Source of the DNA: Anaeramoeba flamelloides
Lineage: Eukaryota; Metamonada; Anaeramoebidae
Reading direction: 5' to 3'
Assembly: GCA_027625915.1 (NCBI GenBank)
Contig: JANTQA010000008.1
Coordinates: forward strand, 2,249,001-2,313,000
Length of the DNA stretch: 64,000 nucleotides
Translations under genes and position numbers: made by a program
In this document: in pieces, positions 24,338-35,925 of the stretch
Numbering within the stretch: position 1 is the stretch's first letter
Layout: the number at the start of each line of letters is the position of its first letter
The notes under the pieces: model-generated
Database searches by the model: none
Seen by the model: only the letters and a program-made list of their open reading frames with translations
Told to the model about the DNA's origin: nothing

Positions 24338-24955
24338 AACTATTATTCATAAATTTTGACTCACTTTATAATGTTAATTGGAGTTGTTTTGAGGGTTTAT
24401 TCCATATTCTTATCAAAAAAATATTTTCAAATTTTTGGATCAGAATCATTTTTTCTAATTGTGCAAATTTTAGTTTTGCTTTTTCAAATTTTTGTTTTTC
24501 TTTTGTTTTTGTTTTTCTTTTTTTTTGAAAAATTTTTCATATTCTTTTTTTTTTTTTTTTTTTTACTTTTTTTTTTTTTTTTTTTGTAAAAGATCATGTG
24601 GAAAAAAAAAAGAGATCTTCGAAAAGAAAAATAATCACTAAGAAAATTGAGACTATGTAATGTCTTTTAAAATGGATTTAATTATTCATAAAAAATCTTA
24701 TTGTTCAACTTTTTTTCAGTGAAAGTTCAGTAATAAAAAATCCGTAATGCTCTTTTCAAAAATTGTGACTCACTTTTTTTTAATTTTTGGTTTTTTTTTT
24801 TTTTAATTTTTAATATATCAGGCTTTTATAGATTTAAAACGACTTTAAAATGAATTACAAAACATATTTAGTTATTAATTGTTCTTGAATACTAAAGGTT
24901 ATTTTTTTTTTTCAATTTATTATTTCAGGTGAGTCACAATTTTTGAAAAAGAGTT
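24338..24955. mobile_element. TA-flanked element, TAAACT family, GTGACTCAC subtype, with nested short copy
   Basis: Left end TAAACTATTATTCA...TTTTGACTCAC; right end inverts to TAAACTCTTTTTCAAAAATT, continuing GTGACTCACC; TA duplicates at both ends. A second left end (AATGCTCTTTTCAAAAATTG, then TGACTCAC) occurs inside at 24747, so 24747-24955 is itself an approximately 209-bp element. Relative: 37926-38475. Confidence 0.65.
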
Positions 24956-25024
24956 TATATTAGGAAAATTGTAGTTAAAATTCATTTATCTAAAAATAAA
25001 ACCTATTTTTTTTTTATTTTAAAA

Positions 25025-25150
25025 TAAGGTGGGAGTTTAGAATTCCTCGTGTTTACCATTATGTTTTTTTTAAATTTGAGAAATAAAAAGAAAATTTTTG
25101 AAAACTTCGGTTTATTTCTCAAATTAAAAAAAAAAAACAAGGCACTCCCC
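25025..25150. repeat. Single hairpin related to the twin-hairpin family
   Basis: Arms AATTTGAGAAATAAA and TTTATTTCTCAAATT around an A/T-rich loop, followed by an A run and AAGGCACTCC. It matches the second hairpin at 14580-14660. Confidence 0.5.
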
Positions 25151-25487
25151 GAATTCCTAAACTTGAATTTATAACTTTTATAAAAGATTAAAATATAGTT
25201 TCATTATCTACTAGAGTTAATAAAGACATTGGATCTTGTTTATTAATAATATTAAAAGTATTATTATTATTTAAAATATGCTAGAAATATTAAATTTTGA
25301 TAATCCCGAAATCCAGATTTTATGATTCTTTTCATAGGCTGAACAGTGGTACGGTTTTCCAGGATTCAAAAGATTTGTATAAAATCTTTAATTATACTCT
25401 ATTCTTTTTAATTATGGAAATCATAGGCACTTGGTGACATGATCACAGAGAAAATGACACAAATCTCCAATGATATCTAAATCTTTA

Positions 25488-25684
25488 CAGTCAGTTTCAC
25501 TTTTAAGGCACAAACTTTCAACGAAATTTAAGGCACAAAAAAAATCTCAAATTAAGGCACAAAATTCAAAGTCTAGTAAAAATAAATTGTAAAAAATGAA
25601 ATTCCAAATTTTGTGCCTTAATTTGAGATTTTTTTGTGCCTTAAATTTCGTTGAAAGTTTAATCCTTAAAAGTGAAACTGACTG
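25488..25684. mobile_element. Palindromic Tc1-type MITE, copy 2
   Basis: 197 bp, TA-flanked, CAGTCAGTTTCACTTTTAAG at one end and its inverse at the other. The arms pair over nearly the whole length (AAGGCACAAACTTTCAACG / CGTTGAAAGTTT). TA target plus CAGT ends is the Tc1/mariner signature. Confidence 0.85.
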
Positions 25685-25734
25685 TATTGATTTTACACAA
25701 TTGGCAAAAACAAAACCTTTTTATAAACACAAAA

Positions 25735-25950
25735 CTTTTAAAAGAATAACTCATCTACTTAATAAAAAGATGATTAATGAAATTACATTTTTTCAAAACA
25801 CTATCCAATCATTAATAAAGAAGAATAAAAATTATCATTTTCCTAACTATTAGCAAACCTCAATAAAACTCGATTGTTTTTCAAAACTAGTTTATCTACT
25901 TGTACTATCACATAATTACTTGAGTATTATATACATATACCTTACTTTAT
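25735..25950 (+). repeat. Dispersed repeat shared with 34003-34225
   Basis: Both copies contain GATGATTAATGAAATTA, CAATCA, AAGAATAAAAATTATCATTT and a TAAAACT...CTACT segment in the same order and orientation. Its origin is unknown; it could be a relic of a coding element. Confidence 0.5.
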
Positions 25951-28228
25951 ATGAACTTTCGTAGTTTTATTACTCGGAACATAAAAAATGTGGTTATTTT
26001 TAAAGAATATTTGATTGAAAATATTTACACTTTCCCCACAATTTCCCATAATTAACAATTAAAAATCTTGTCCGGTATTTTTTTTCACTATTAAATTCAA
26101 AATTTGAGATAATTTGGTTTAGGACCAACATGTTGGGGTCAGTAAAGCCCACTTTATAAACGTAAAATATTTCCGATGATTGTTTGTTTTTATCAGTACA
26201 TCAGAATCAAAATAGTAAGTTGCTATTAATAAAAAGTTCTAAAGAACAAAACTTTTTGCTTTTTTGATAGATTTGATATCCAGAAGAAGGGTTTTGTAAT
26301 TTTACTTCAATGGTGAAAAATTGTTTGTTAGTGTTGAAAAACAATTTTTTTCCAAACAATAAATAGCAAATCAAAGATTTCATAGATTTAAGATCGTTTT
26401 ATTGTAGTCTTTGAGAAAAACAAATGAACAGTTTATGGAATAAAAAATAATAAAAAAACACTTAGATCAACTTACACTCTTCTTATGTTGACTTAACATT
26501 TTTTTTTACTCTATGAAAAAATAGAAAATGTAGAACTTAAAAGTCAAAAAAGATTTAGTAATTTATTTTGTTTTCTTCATTCTACAATATTGAATAAATT
26601 CTTTTCTTTCTGTAAAAGATCCTTTTTATTTAATTAAATCTAATTTTTTATTTTGTTACCACCTAGATTTGACAAGGAAATAATTTTGAAACACATTTTC
26701 TCGAAAAAGAACTTATTTGAAAAAATAAAAAAAAAAAAATGGGTTAGATCTCAAATAGTATAAAAGAGCAAAACTTTTAAACTTTCATAGTTGTTTTCAA
26801 AATTATAATTCATAACTATTCTAATTGGAAATTGAGTGGTACTCTTTTGAGGTTTATTTCAAAAATGTTCTAGTTTTTGATTGTTGATTTTAGGAGATTG
26901 ATCACACTTCACAGATTGGTTGGTTTTTGATTGGTGTTAGATCCACATAAAAAAAACTAAAATTTTTTTTTTGATCATTTCAGAAAAATATTTTTCACTG
27001 TAATAACTTGATCCATAAACAAATACTTTTGATTCTTTACTTTCTATTAAGCTGTAGAACCCAAAATTAGAAAAATTTACTTACTCCTTAAAAATCGTAA
27101 TAACCCCTTAAAAAAAATTTCACAAACCCAAATATACTACTATTTGTCTCAAAATAAATTTTCAAAGATTTTCATTCAAACAACTAAAAAAACATAATAC
27201 AAAATCATTGGTACCTTATCAAATTTTTAATAATCTCTAAGAACCTTAAATTATTAATTTTCCTTTTAGAATTGAAGAACTTTGGTGATTTTTAATTCTT
27301 ACTGATAAATTCCAATAAATTGAATAAAATTTTTAAATACTGTAGTCAAAATAAAGCATGCAAAAAAATTTAATGCGTATTTCAAAATAAAAAGCGTGTT
27401 TTTTTTTGTTATAGAAGACCTATACATTAACCAATCAAAGAAACTGATAATAAACCATATAAAAAATATGGTATTGGTTTCATAAAGTTCTGTTATTTAA
27501 AAAGAAATTCTAAAAATGAAGGATCAAATTGCAAAATATATCTCAAAAAATAGAGTAAATTTTTAATGATACAAATTTTAATCATCAAAAAAAATAAAAA
27601 AAATTTAAAAAAATTCAAAATATTTATTACGAAAAATTTTCAACTATTTGTATTTCTAATTTAAATTTTACTCAAAATATCAAATTGTTACTTTCAAAAT
27701 TGATTTAGCTTGAGTATACTATTGGGTAGTGAATTAGATATTGTCGTGGAACAAGAAGAAAAAAAAGTACAATTATATTTTGAAACACTAGATTATAGTC
27801 TTTGGGCACTTATTATTTTGATCACTGTAGATTTAATTTACTTTTTTCTAATCTAATTACTTTACTTTAAAAACAACTCAAGAGAAAGAATCTGTGAAAC
27901 CAATTCCATTTTAAAAAGTTTCTACACGTTTAAAAGAATAGAATTTTTTCTTCAAAATATGTCTAAATAAAATTGTAAAATGAAAACAAAGTGAAAATTT
28001 TCAGATATTTATTTGAATTTATCAGTAAGAGGTGATTATTTGGGAAATCTGAATGAAAATTATGATCTTTTTATTTTACAATTAGAAGTATTCTTGAAAA
28101 AGGTCTTACAAAAAACACTCGAACCAAATTAAAATCATACAATATAAAGTAATTCCGTATTATTTTGATCATTTTTTTACTCTTACTTTCTTCAGTATTT
28201 CTAATTTGACCAACCAATTTCCATTTAC

Positions 28229-28650
28229 ATGCCACAATTTACTATCTCAAACTCAACTTATCTCCAACTTCTTCTTCATGCCAGCAAACATTTTAGTGAG
28301 CCTGTCACAGGTTTACTATTAGGCAGAAAAATCACAGATGTTTCATCCTCTAGCATGATAAATATTACTAGTTGTGTTCCGTTGTTTCATTCGAACGGAT
28401 TTACGCTCTCTTCAAATGTTGACTTGGCACTTACATTAGTTTCAACTTATTGTGAGTCAAAATCTTTATCAATAATCGGTGTTTACCATTCATCATCTTT
28501 CAATAATTCGCAAGATCTTCCTTTAGCAATTAAAAAAATTGGAGAGACGATCAACAAAATAACAAAAACTTCTGTTGTCTTAATTATCGATGATCAAAAA
28601 CTTAAAAAAGGGAAAGAACAAATTGCAATCAAGGTAGGTTTTTTCTTTTC

Positions 28651-28681
<31 letters not shown>

Positions 28682-29142
28682 ATTGATAACACATTTGTTC
28701 TTTTTCGTTTTTAATCATTTTTTTTTCTTGTTCTTTTTCTTTTGCTTTATTCACGATCTTGTAAATTTTTGATTCAATAATTGGATAAATTTTCTCTTGA
28801 AAGGCTTATTGCTATCGTTCAAAATGGATCAGTGTGAAGGTACATTCACTTTCCCAAAAGAATTTTAAACAAGGAATCGAAGAGCTTTCAAATGAAGAAT
28901 CTTCTTCTGGGGAAAATGAAAAAGAAGTTGTTGTTATTGAAGAAGAAGAAGAAAAAAAAGAACAAGGAAAAACCAAAAACTCAAAATCTTTGAAGGATTA
29001 TGAATTTCAAATTGGGGATGAAGGGATGCTCGTTGAAAAATTCAAAAAATTATTATTAGAAGAAAAGTTTAGACAAATTATTGATTTGGAAGATCATTTA
29101 AATAACCCAGAATTGGATTTTTTAACCCAAAATATTAATTAA
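28229..29142 (+). CDS. EMC8: ER membrane protein complex subunit 8/9 (EMC8/EMC9, MPN-like)
   Basis: Exons 28229-28633 and 28804-29142 (170-bp intron, GTAGGT donor, AAG acceptor, phase 0) encode 247 residues. The family pattern is continuous: N-terminal TISNSTYLQLLLHASKHFS with VTGLLLG, then VPLFHSN and LALTLVSTYC, then SIIGVYHSSS and VVLIIDDQKL. At the C-terminus FRQIIDLEDHLNNPELDFL matches the family's end (human 'YETLVDFDNHLDDIRNDW'). EMC8/9 is the cytosolic MPN-fold subunit of the EMC, which inserts tail-anchored and multipass proteins into the ER membrane; like other EMC8/9 it lacks the JAMM zinc ligands. An acidic, low-complexity insertion (about residues 165-205) makes it longer than the roughly 210-residue animal proteins. 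The ATG at 28229 starts at the expected family position. Confidence 0.93.
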
Positions 29143-29654
29143 ATTCTTCAAAATAGAGAAACCTTTTTATTATATTAAGTTATAAGCAGAAAGTAAAAAG
29201 AAAATAAAAACAGTAAAAAACAATCATATTTTATTTTGATTTTTTTGATGGGTTTGCTTTTCCTTGTGAACTTTCTAAGACAAAATGCCAAAACTTTACA
29301 AATACACAAAAAGACCAAAATTAAAATAAAATACCCTTTTTCAGAATTAGCACTAAAATTTCAAATTTCGAAATAAAGACCAAAAATTTACTTTTCCTTA
29401 TCACATACATACAGAAACAAAATTTAATGAAACTATGCTACAGTGAGCTAAATGACAGTATTCTCAATATATTTAAAAAGGTTATCCTTAGGAAAAACAC
29501 TCAAAAACTCTTTAATCTGATTAATCAAAATTACGAAATTTATTGTTCTTGTAGAGAATTTTTCATCAAAGCTCATATGGTTAGAAAACTTAAGGTAATA
29601 AAGAAAAAATTGAAAATAAAAAATTTCCTAAAATAGTTAAAAAATATATAAATT

Positions 29655-29795
29655 CGGGTACATAGTGCCCCACTTTTCGGAGTCGTGCCTAGGTTGTTTT
29701 TTTTAATTCAAAAGAATTGAGCAAAATCAAAGATTTTACTCCATTCTTTTAAATTAAAAAAAAAAAAACATACGACAGTGGAATACCAATTTATT
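29655..29795. repeat. Hairpin relative of the twin-hairpin family
   Basis: Arms TTTTTAATTCAAAAGAAT...ATTCTTTTAAATTAAAAA within flanks carrying AGTGCC and GTGCC. Confidence 0.4.
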
Positions 29796-29925
29796 AATCA
29801 CAGTTTGTGGAATCTTATTTATTGCTAATAATCTTTCACACAATAAATAATAAATAAATAAATAATAAATATTCTCAATATATTTCAATTAAAAAAAAAC
29901 AAATTCATATCAAACTAAAAAAAAA

Positions 29926-30297
29926 GATTCTTTAACAATTGAATTTGCCAGTGATGAAATTAGGAAGAAATTTGAATTATCTCATCAATTAAAATTTTGA
30001 GATGTCGTAATTTGATATTTGAAAAAAACTCGGGATCAGATAAAAATTAATTATTGGTGTTTGGAATTTTACTGGGATAAATTTATCGTTGATTTTCAAT
30101 TTTTTCAATTTGGTAATATTCCTTTCATTTAGAGTTGTTAGTCCACCCAAAATATACGAACGGAAACAAGAAAAGTGAGATAAACCAATAATTACAGATT
30201 GTAATTTATTTCTTTTATTTTCTTTATTTGTTTAAAACAAAAATAGGAAAGTGAAGTGAAGAGAAAAATACCCCCCTACTTTTTATTCAAATACCAG
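29926..30297 (+). repeat. Dispersed repeat, copy 2 (inverted relative to 2310-2692)
   Basis: Near-identical to the reverse complement of 2310-2692 over its central 250 bp (for example CCCAAAATATACGAACGGAA, then ACAAGAAAAGTGAGATAAAC). It ends in ATTCAAATACCAG. The C run here is six bases against 17 in copy 1. Confidence 0.7.
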
Positions 30298-30403
30298 CCA
30301 ATGTAAACTCCATTTCAAAATCATTGGCCCATCAAAAAATCAAATTTTGAAAACTAATATTTTTATAAATTGAATGTTATCTATGATAATAAAAAACTTA
30401 CTA

Positions 30404-30908
30404 AACTCTTTTCCAGTCAAAGGGGCCCAGTTTTATTGAAGGGTGTAAACATATTCGATGAATTTAATTCATTTCTCTTCTCAAAATATATTTTCAATTT
30501 GTAGATCAAAATCATTTTTTCTCATTTAGTAAAATTTCATTTTATTTTTTTTTTTTTTTCTTTTCTTACTTTTTTTTTTTTTTTTAAAAAGTTAATATGA
30601 AAAAAATAATTTTTATGAAACTCCAAATTAATACACATAAAAGTGATCATTTGTATTTTCGTTTCAAATTAATACATTTACAATTAAAAAAATTTATTAT
30701 CAACAATTTTAATTTTTGTAAAGAAATTAAGAAAAATTGCAAGAACATACTAATGAAAGGGGAACAAAAAAATTTTTAATTTTTTTTTTTTTTAAAATAT
30801 ATGGTTTGTTCAAGCTTTTCTTTTCTGATTATCAACACTTGAATACGAAATTTATTATTTATTGTATTTCTAAACAATCTTTAGGTTGGGTTGATTCTTT
30901 AAAATAAA
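30404..30908. mobile_element. TA-flanked element, TAAACT family, GGGGCCCA left end
   Basis: Begins TA/AACTCTTTTCCAGTCAAAGG, continuing GGCCCAG, the same end as 43830. The interior resembles 37926-38475 (CAATTTGTWGATCA, long T run). The right end is approximate. Confidence 0.55.
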
Positions 30909-32040
30909 GTGAAATTTTCATTTTTGGCTGATCCTCTCTGAGTGTAATTGAGTTTATATTCATTTTATAACACAACGGATTATCTTAATTTTCTAAATGA
31001 TTAAAATATTTTCAAAGATATATATTTTTTTTCAACTTTATCTTTTGCAAAAAAAAAAAAAAAGGAAAAGAAAAAAAAGAATCAAAAAAACAAAAAAGAT
31101 AAAGAAAAATAAATCAAAAACAATTAAGAAAACAAAAAGATAAAAAAAAAAAATTGAAAAATAAATATAAATATTTAACCAAATTAGAAAAACCTTTTTG
31201 ATTCAAAAAATGAGAATTTATATTTGGAAGAATCTGGAATAAAACTCTACAGAACCACTTTCAATAGTATTAATAAGAGGGTAAACATTTTTGAAAAATA
31301 CTTTACCACAAAATGGTTGTTCTAACAAATTTCTAAGAAAACAGTCTAGATTTCAAACTCACGAGAAGGCATAAAACAAAAGAAAACAACATATATTTTC
31401 AACTTATTGTCTTCTTAATTTCTCAGAAAATAATCCATTTTTCTAACTGAAGGGAAGAGGAAGATTCAAAAAAAAAAAAAAAAAAAAAATACTATCAAAC
31501 TATTTAACCTTACAAATTCCGAACACAAAAAATTGTCATTTAGATATCATGAAATATTTTTTAAATTTATTGTATTAAGGTGTATCGAAATGAATATTAA
31601 AAAACCTTTTTTCGATTTTTAATTGTTTTTTTTTTCGTTTCCTCTTCTTTTTTTTTCAATTTGGTATTAAAAATACCTTTTTAGCAACATTTAGGTTGCC
31701 ATTTTGGATTATTCTAAGGATTATTGTTGTTAATTAAAATTCAACAAAACGAAAAAGAAAGGAAATGAAAATGAAAATTCTTTTTCACTTTCAACAAATC
31801 TAAAAAATGAAAAAGATTCAAAAATTTTTGATTGTAAAATCAATTTTGTGATAATTTTGGAACATTTTTTCGATTTTTTTTCAATTAAAATATTTTATTA
31901 TCTTTACTTAATTGGTTACTTTGAAAATATACATTTGTTGAAATTTGGTAGATCAACATATCATTTTTTTCACCGTTTCCGTAACCCTCGTGCTTTTAGG
32001 ATAAAAACCAAAAAAGCATAACCAAAATTATTCAAAAAAT

Positions 32041-33052
32041 TTAACAACAAGTTTTATTTGGCTGTACCACTTCTTGTTCTTTGATTTCGACAACTTTTTT
32101 TTCCAAAATGATTCTGTTTGAAGACGTTACACCTTTAACATTTACACTCTTCATATTTTTGGTTATATTTGTCAGTTTTGTTTGTTGATAAATATTACTA
32201 AAGTGATCATAAAACGCCTTTTCGACATTTGTGGAGTTGAGTGCAGATGTTTCAAAAAACGTAATTCCATATTCCTTTGCAAATGTGGAGGCCTTTTCAT
32301 TGCCAACTGTACGTATGCTCTCAAGATCGATCTTATTTCCAACTAATGTTATTGTAATATTTGGTGGTGCATTTTCACGAACTTCTTCGATCCATTTGCG
32401 ACAATTTTCAAAGGATTCGTATTTTGTGATATCAAAAACAATCACTGCACCAACAGTGCCTCGATAATAACTTTTTTTAAATTTCGCATTTGGTGAGAAT
32501 CATTAAGGATTATTGAAAGGAGAATTTGGAGATGTAAAAAGAGAAAAAAAAAAAGAGAAAAAGATCTAATATTAAAAAAAAATAGCTTACGCCGAAGTGA
32601 TTGCACGATACCGTTCCTGACCTGCTGTGTCCTATTATTTTTTTTTGAAAAACAAGATTTTGATATACAAAAAAAAAAAAAGAAAAAAGGGTTTGGAATT
32701 TCTCAAATTGAAAAATAACAAAAATATGTGAAAGAGTGACAGGTATACTTACCCAAATTTGTAATTTGGCTATTTTGTCATCTATTTTGATTGTTTTTGA
32801 AGCAAACTCAACTCCAATTGTTGTTTTACTTTTTGTACTAAATTCATTTCTTTTGAAAGAAAGTCAATGGTTTTACAGTTGAGTAGTGTTTGGTGTTTAA
32901 AGAAAAAAAGAAAAGAAACGTTTGTACCTCGTGTATCTTGTCATAAGGTTCGTTTTACCAACACCTGAATCCCCAATCAATACAATTTTGAAAAGGAAGT
33001 CGTACTTGTCATTATTATCAGAATCCGAATCTGAGTCCGAGTCAGTCGACAT
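32041..33052 (-). CDS. Rab11: Rab11-type small GTPase
   Basis: Four exons: 32928-33052, 32753-32849, 32591-32631 (only 41 bp) and 32041-32470. Introns of 78, 121 and 120 bp join without phase conflict to give 230 residues. All G boxes are intact: P-loop GDSGVGKT (27-34), switch I TTIGVEF (51-57), DTAGQE (75-80), NKID (133-136), ETSAL (161-165). The switch II run [12 protein letters not shown] and the N-terminal [17 protein letters not shown] are diagnostic of Rab11. The protein ends NKTCC, a double-cysteine geranylgeranylation site, so it should cycle on recycling-endosome or post-Golgi membranes. Two features are unusual: an acidic (SD)-repeat N-terminal extension of about 14 residues, and NAPPN..IT where Rab11s usually have HADSN. 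Start chosen: the first ATG (33052) directly before the SD repeat, in frame with the P-loop exon. The 5' flank is a triplicated repeat. Confidence 0.96.
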
Positions 33053-33091
33053 AAAAAAATAATTAAAAGAAAAAATGATTAAAAAAAGTAT

Positions 33092-34797
33092 TGGACACGA
33101 CAAGAATAGCACAAAAATTGTAGTCACTTTTTTTCCTTATCAACACTTTGTTTTTTGAAATTTTTCCAAATTTTGAAAGGAATTAGAAGATCACAATGCA
33201 ACAACTTTCAATTTAAAAGTTTTTACAAGTTATACTTTTAAAAACATGTAATTTAAACAACTTTCCAATTTTTGGTTTTCATAAAAAGAGTTTCTAGGTT
33301 ATTGAAAGTTTAAAAATATTGTTCTTTTAGATAACTTTGAAAAATTTCAATTAAATTCAAAATGCTATCTTTTGTTAATTATTATTTTTATCCCTTTTTT
33401 TGGCTTACAAAAGTTTGTATCAAGTATTTGAAATTTGAAACAATATGAAAGAATATCAGAGACTGAAACCTTGCAGACTGTCAGCCTGAAAGTTCGAAAA
33501 AGTATTGAAAGTATTTGTATGGATTGTGCTATTCTTGTCGTGGACACAACAAAAATATCACAAAAATTTTCGTCACTTTTTTTACTTGACAACGACTTTT
33601 GTTTTTTTGAAATTTTTCAAAATTTTGATAGGAATTATAAGATCTAAATTTAACAACTTTCGTTCTAAAAGTTTTTTGATTAATCAGACTTTTAAAAATA
33701 TCTAAATTATACCAATTTCCACTTTTCAGTTTTCATAAAAAGAGTTCCAGGTTTTTGGAAGTTAACAAATATTGTTCTTTTCAGTAACTACCGAAAATTT
33801 CAATTAAATTCAAATATTATCTTTTGAATTATTTTTTTACCCTTTTTTAGGCTTACAAAAATTTTTAAAGTGTCGTGGAGTGAAAAAAATACTGGACATG
33901 AAAAAAATCCCCAAAAAAGATTTTTATTTGTAAATATTAGTAAAATTGTAAGTATATTTTCATTTATTTAAAATCAAATCCTTTTTTTAAAGAATCAAAC
34001 TTCTCAAAATATAACTCACTCACTTATTAGAATGATGATTAATGAAATTATACTTATTCAAAACAGCATTCAATCAATCAAAAAACAAGAATAAAAATTA
34101 TCATTTTCAAACTTTCATAAACCTCTATAAAACTATATTTTTTTTTTACAAATAAAGTTGATCTACTCATGGCTACCAAACAATTACTTAAGGATTCTAG
34201 AGATACCCCACTTTAATGAATTTTAGGTGGGTTTATTAATCTAACTAATAGAATATTTGGTTATTTATAATAAAAATTATTTGATAAAAAATAAAACAAA
34301 TTACACATCAATTTTCCTAATACTCACAATAAAAAAAATTTGTTCCGAAATTATTTTCATATCCGATATTTTTTTCACTTCTATATTTGAAATTTGAAAA
34401 AATCTGATTGAAGAAGAGAAACAAAAATCTTGTCGACTGTCCAACTGAAAGTTCGAAAAAGTCTTAAAAGTGTTTGTGTGGATTGTGATATTCTTGTCAG
34501 AACACAATAACAATAGTACAAAAATTGTAGTCACTTTTTTGACTTTCAAAAACTTTTGTTTTTTTGAAATTGTTCCAAATTCCGAAAGAAATTTCAAGAT
34601 CAAAATTCATCAACCCTCAATTCCAAAGTTTTTTATTATTCATTCTTTTTAAAATCATTCAATTTAAACAACTTTCCACTTTTCGATTTTCATAAAAAGA
34701 GTTTCAATTTATTGAAAGTTAACAAATAGATTTTTCTTTTAGATAACTTTGAAAAATATCAATTATATTTGGAATGATTTCTTTTTTTAAGGGATCA
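33092..34797 (+). repeat. Three direct copies of a 330-440 bp block upstream of the Rab11 gene
   Basis: Copies lie at 33092-33420 (truncated at the Rab11 5' end), 33424-33865 and 34381-34797. Shared landmarks in the same order are AAAGTTCGAAAAAGT (copies 2 and 3), CACAAAAAT...GTCACTTTTTT, TGTTTTTTTGAAAT, TTTTCATAAAAAGAGTT and GAAAATTTCAATTA. Copies 1 and 2 abut. Copies 2 and 3 are separated by unrelated sequence that includes the repeat at 34003-34225. Confidence 0.7.
34003..34225 (+). repeat. Dispersed repeat shared with 25735-25950
   Basis: Second copy; GATGATTAATGAAATTA and AAGAATAAAAATTATCATTT are the clearest shared words. It interrupts the triplicated block upstream of Rab11. Confidence 0.5.
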
Positions 34798-35925
34798 GCA
34801 CTCTACAAAAAACAAGGCAAAATTTTAAAATATGTTATTATTGACATTCTCTCCTTACAAATTTTGTCGACTCTAGTGTCAAAAAATTCTGATTTACTAT
34901 GAAAACCCAAAACAGAAAATTTTTTGAGTTAGATCGCTTTGTTTTTACATTTTTTCTGTATAAGAAAACAATTAAATATAAAAGATTTCTTACCTTATAA
35001 AAAGTTTTTTTCCTGGTTATTACTATTCCAATTATTTTCACAAAATAATTTTTTTTTTTCTTACTAAATTAAAATAAAAATATTTTTTCTTTTTTGAGAT
35101 AATTATTTTGGTTCAACAAAAAAAAATTGATTTATTCAACCTATTGAAAAATATTTATATTACTTTCAGAAGAGTATTTACAACTATTAAAGTTTTAAAG
35201 TCTTTAATATATTTTATTATGAAATTGGGTTTTTGTTCTAAGATGAAATTTGATAATTTTTCAAAATAAAATTTTCATGAACATATTTGGGAATTAGTCA
35301 ATTTTATCCTCAAAAAAAAAATAAATTTTTTTCTGGCAATAATGAATTAAATTATTATAAGGATTCCTGTGAAAAAGACCAAATAATTTATTAAAATAAT
35401 TTTTCAAAATTGAAAATTTTATTGTATTTTTTTTTAAATTTTTTAAAAACCAGAAAACAACTTTTTCAAAACCTTGAATAAAAAATTATTTTTACTTGAT
35501 AGATCTCAATTTAATTGAGAAACTTTTATTAAACTTCTATCAAATATTCAATTTATTTAACCACCAATACACCAATTGTTTTTCTTTGATGAGATTTGAA
35601 TTGAAATATTTAGAATTAAAAATAATAACAAAATAAAAAATTTTCTTTCAAAATAAAGACTTTCTAAAATGAAATGAAAAATGTGTTTCACCATTTTTCA
35701 AGAATTAAATGAATTGTTAATAAAAATCATAGGTTACTTATTTTTAGTTTTATTTTGAAACATGTAAAATTTGGAAATCAAAAAAGAGACACAAATTTTT
35801 AAATTGTCTAGGTGGGGTTAACTCATCCATTTCATCAACCAAAACACAAATTATAAAAAAAAAAAAATAAGAAGATCTTGACAAGATTTCATTTTATTTT
35901 CAAAGAATACTCGTCAATTAATAAT
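34798..35925. other. Intergenic, nothing recognised
   Basis: A/T-rich sequence beyond the 3' end of the Ank-BTB gene (which is on the minus strand). A 67-codon frame at 34838-35041 (-) has no recognisable domain. No repeat was recognised. Confidence 0.5.

Larger units (their letters stand above)
20104..28228. other. 8.1 kb intergenic region dominated by repeats
   Basis: No secure gene. The region holds repeats at 23299-23527, 23666-23862, 24338-24955, 25025-25150, 25350-25430, 25488-25684 and 25735-25950. An 84-codon open frame at 21928-22182 (+) has a balanced C-terminal half (NPEKRIINPIQNIVLGDLSQ) but no recognisable domain; it may be a gene relic. The rest is homopolymer-rich sequence in which I see nothing. 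Confidence 0.55.
29143..32040. other. Intergenic region with three repeats
   Basis: Between convergent EMC8 (+) and Rab11 (-). It contains a twin-hairpin relative near 29655-29795, the inverted partner of the 2310 repeat (29926-30297) and a TAAACT-family element (30404 to about 30908). The remainder is A/T-run sequence. A 69-codon frame at 29427-29636 (+) has no recognisable domain. Confidence 0.55.

Noticed and set aside
24356-24589. 77-codon F/L-rich ORF
   Set aside because: Lies wholly inside the TA-flanked element 24338-24955 and ends in T runs.
25596-25853. 85-codon ORF as a gene
   Set aside because: Its first third is the right arm of the palindromic MITE at 25488-25684 and its second part is the dispersed repeat shared with 34003-34225.
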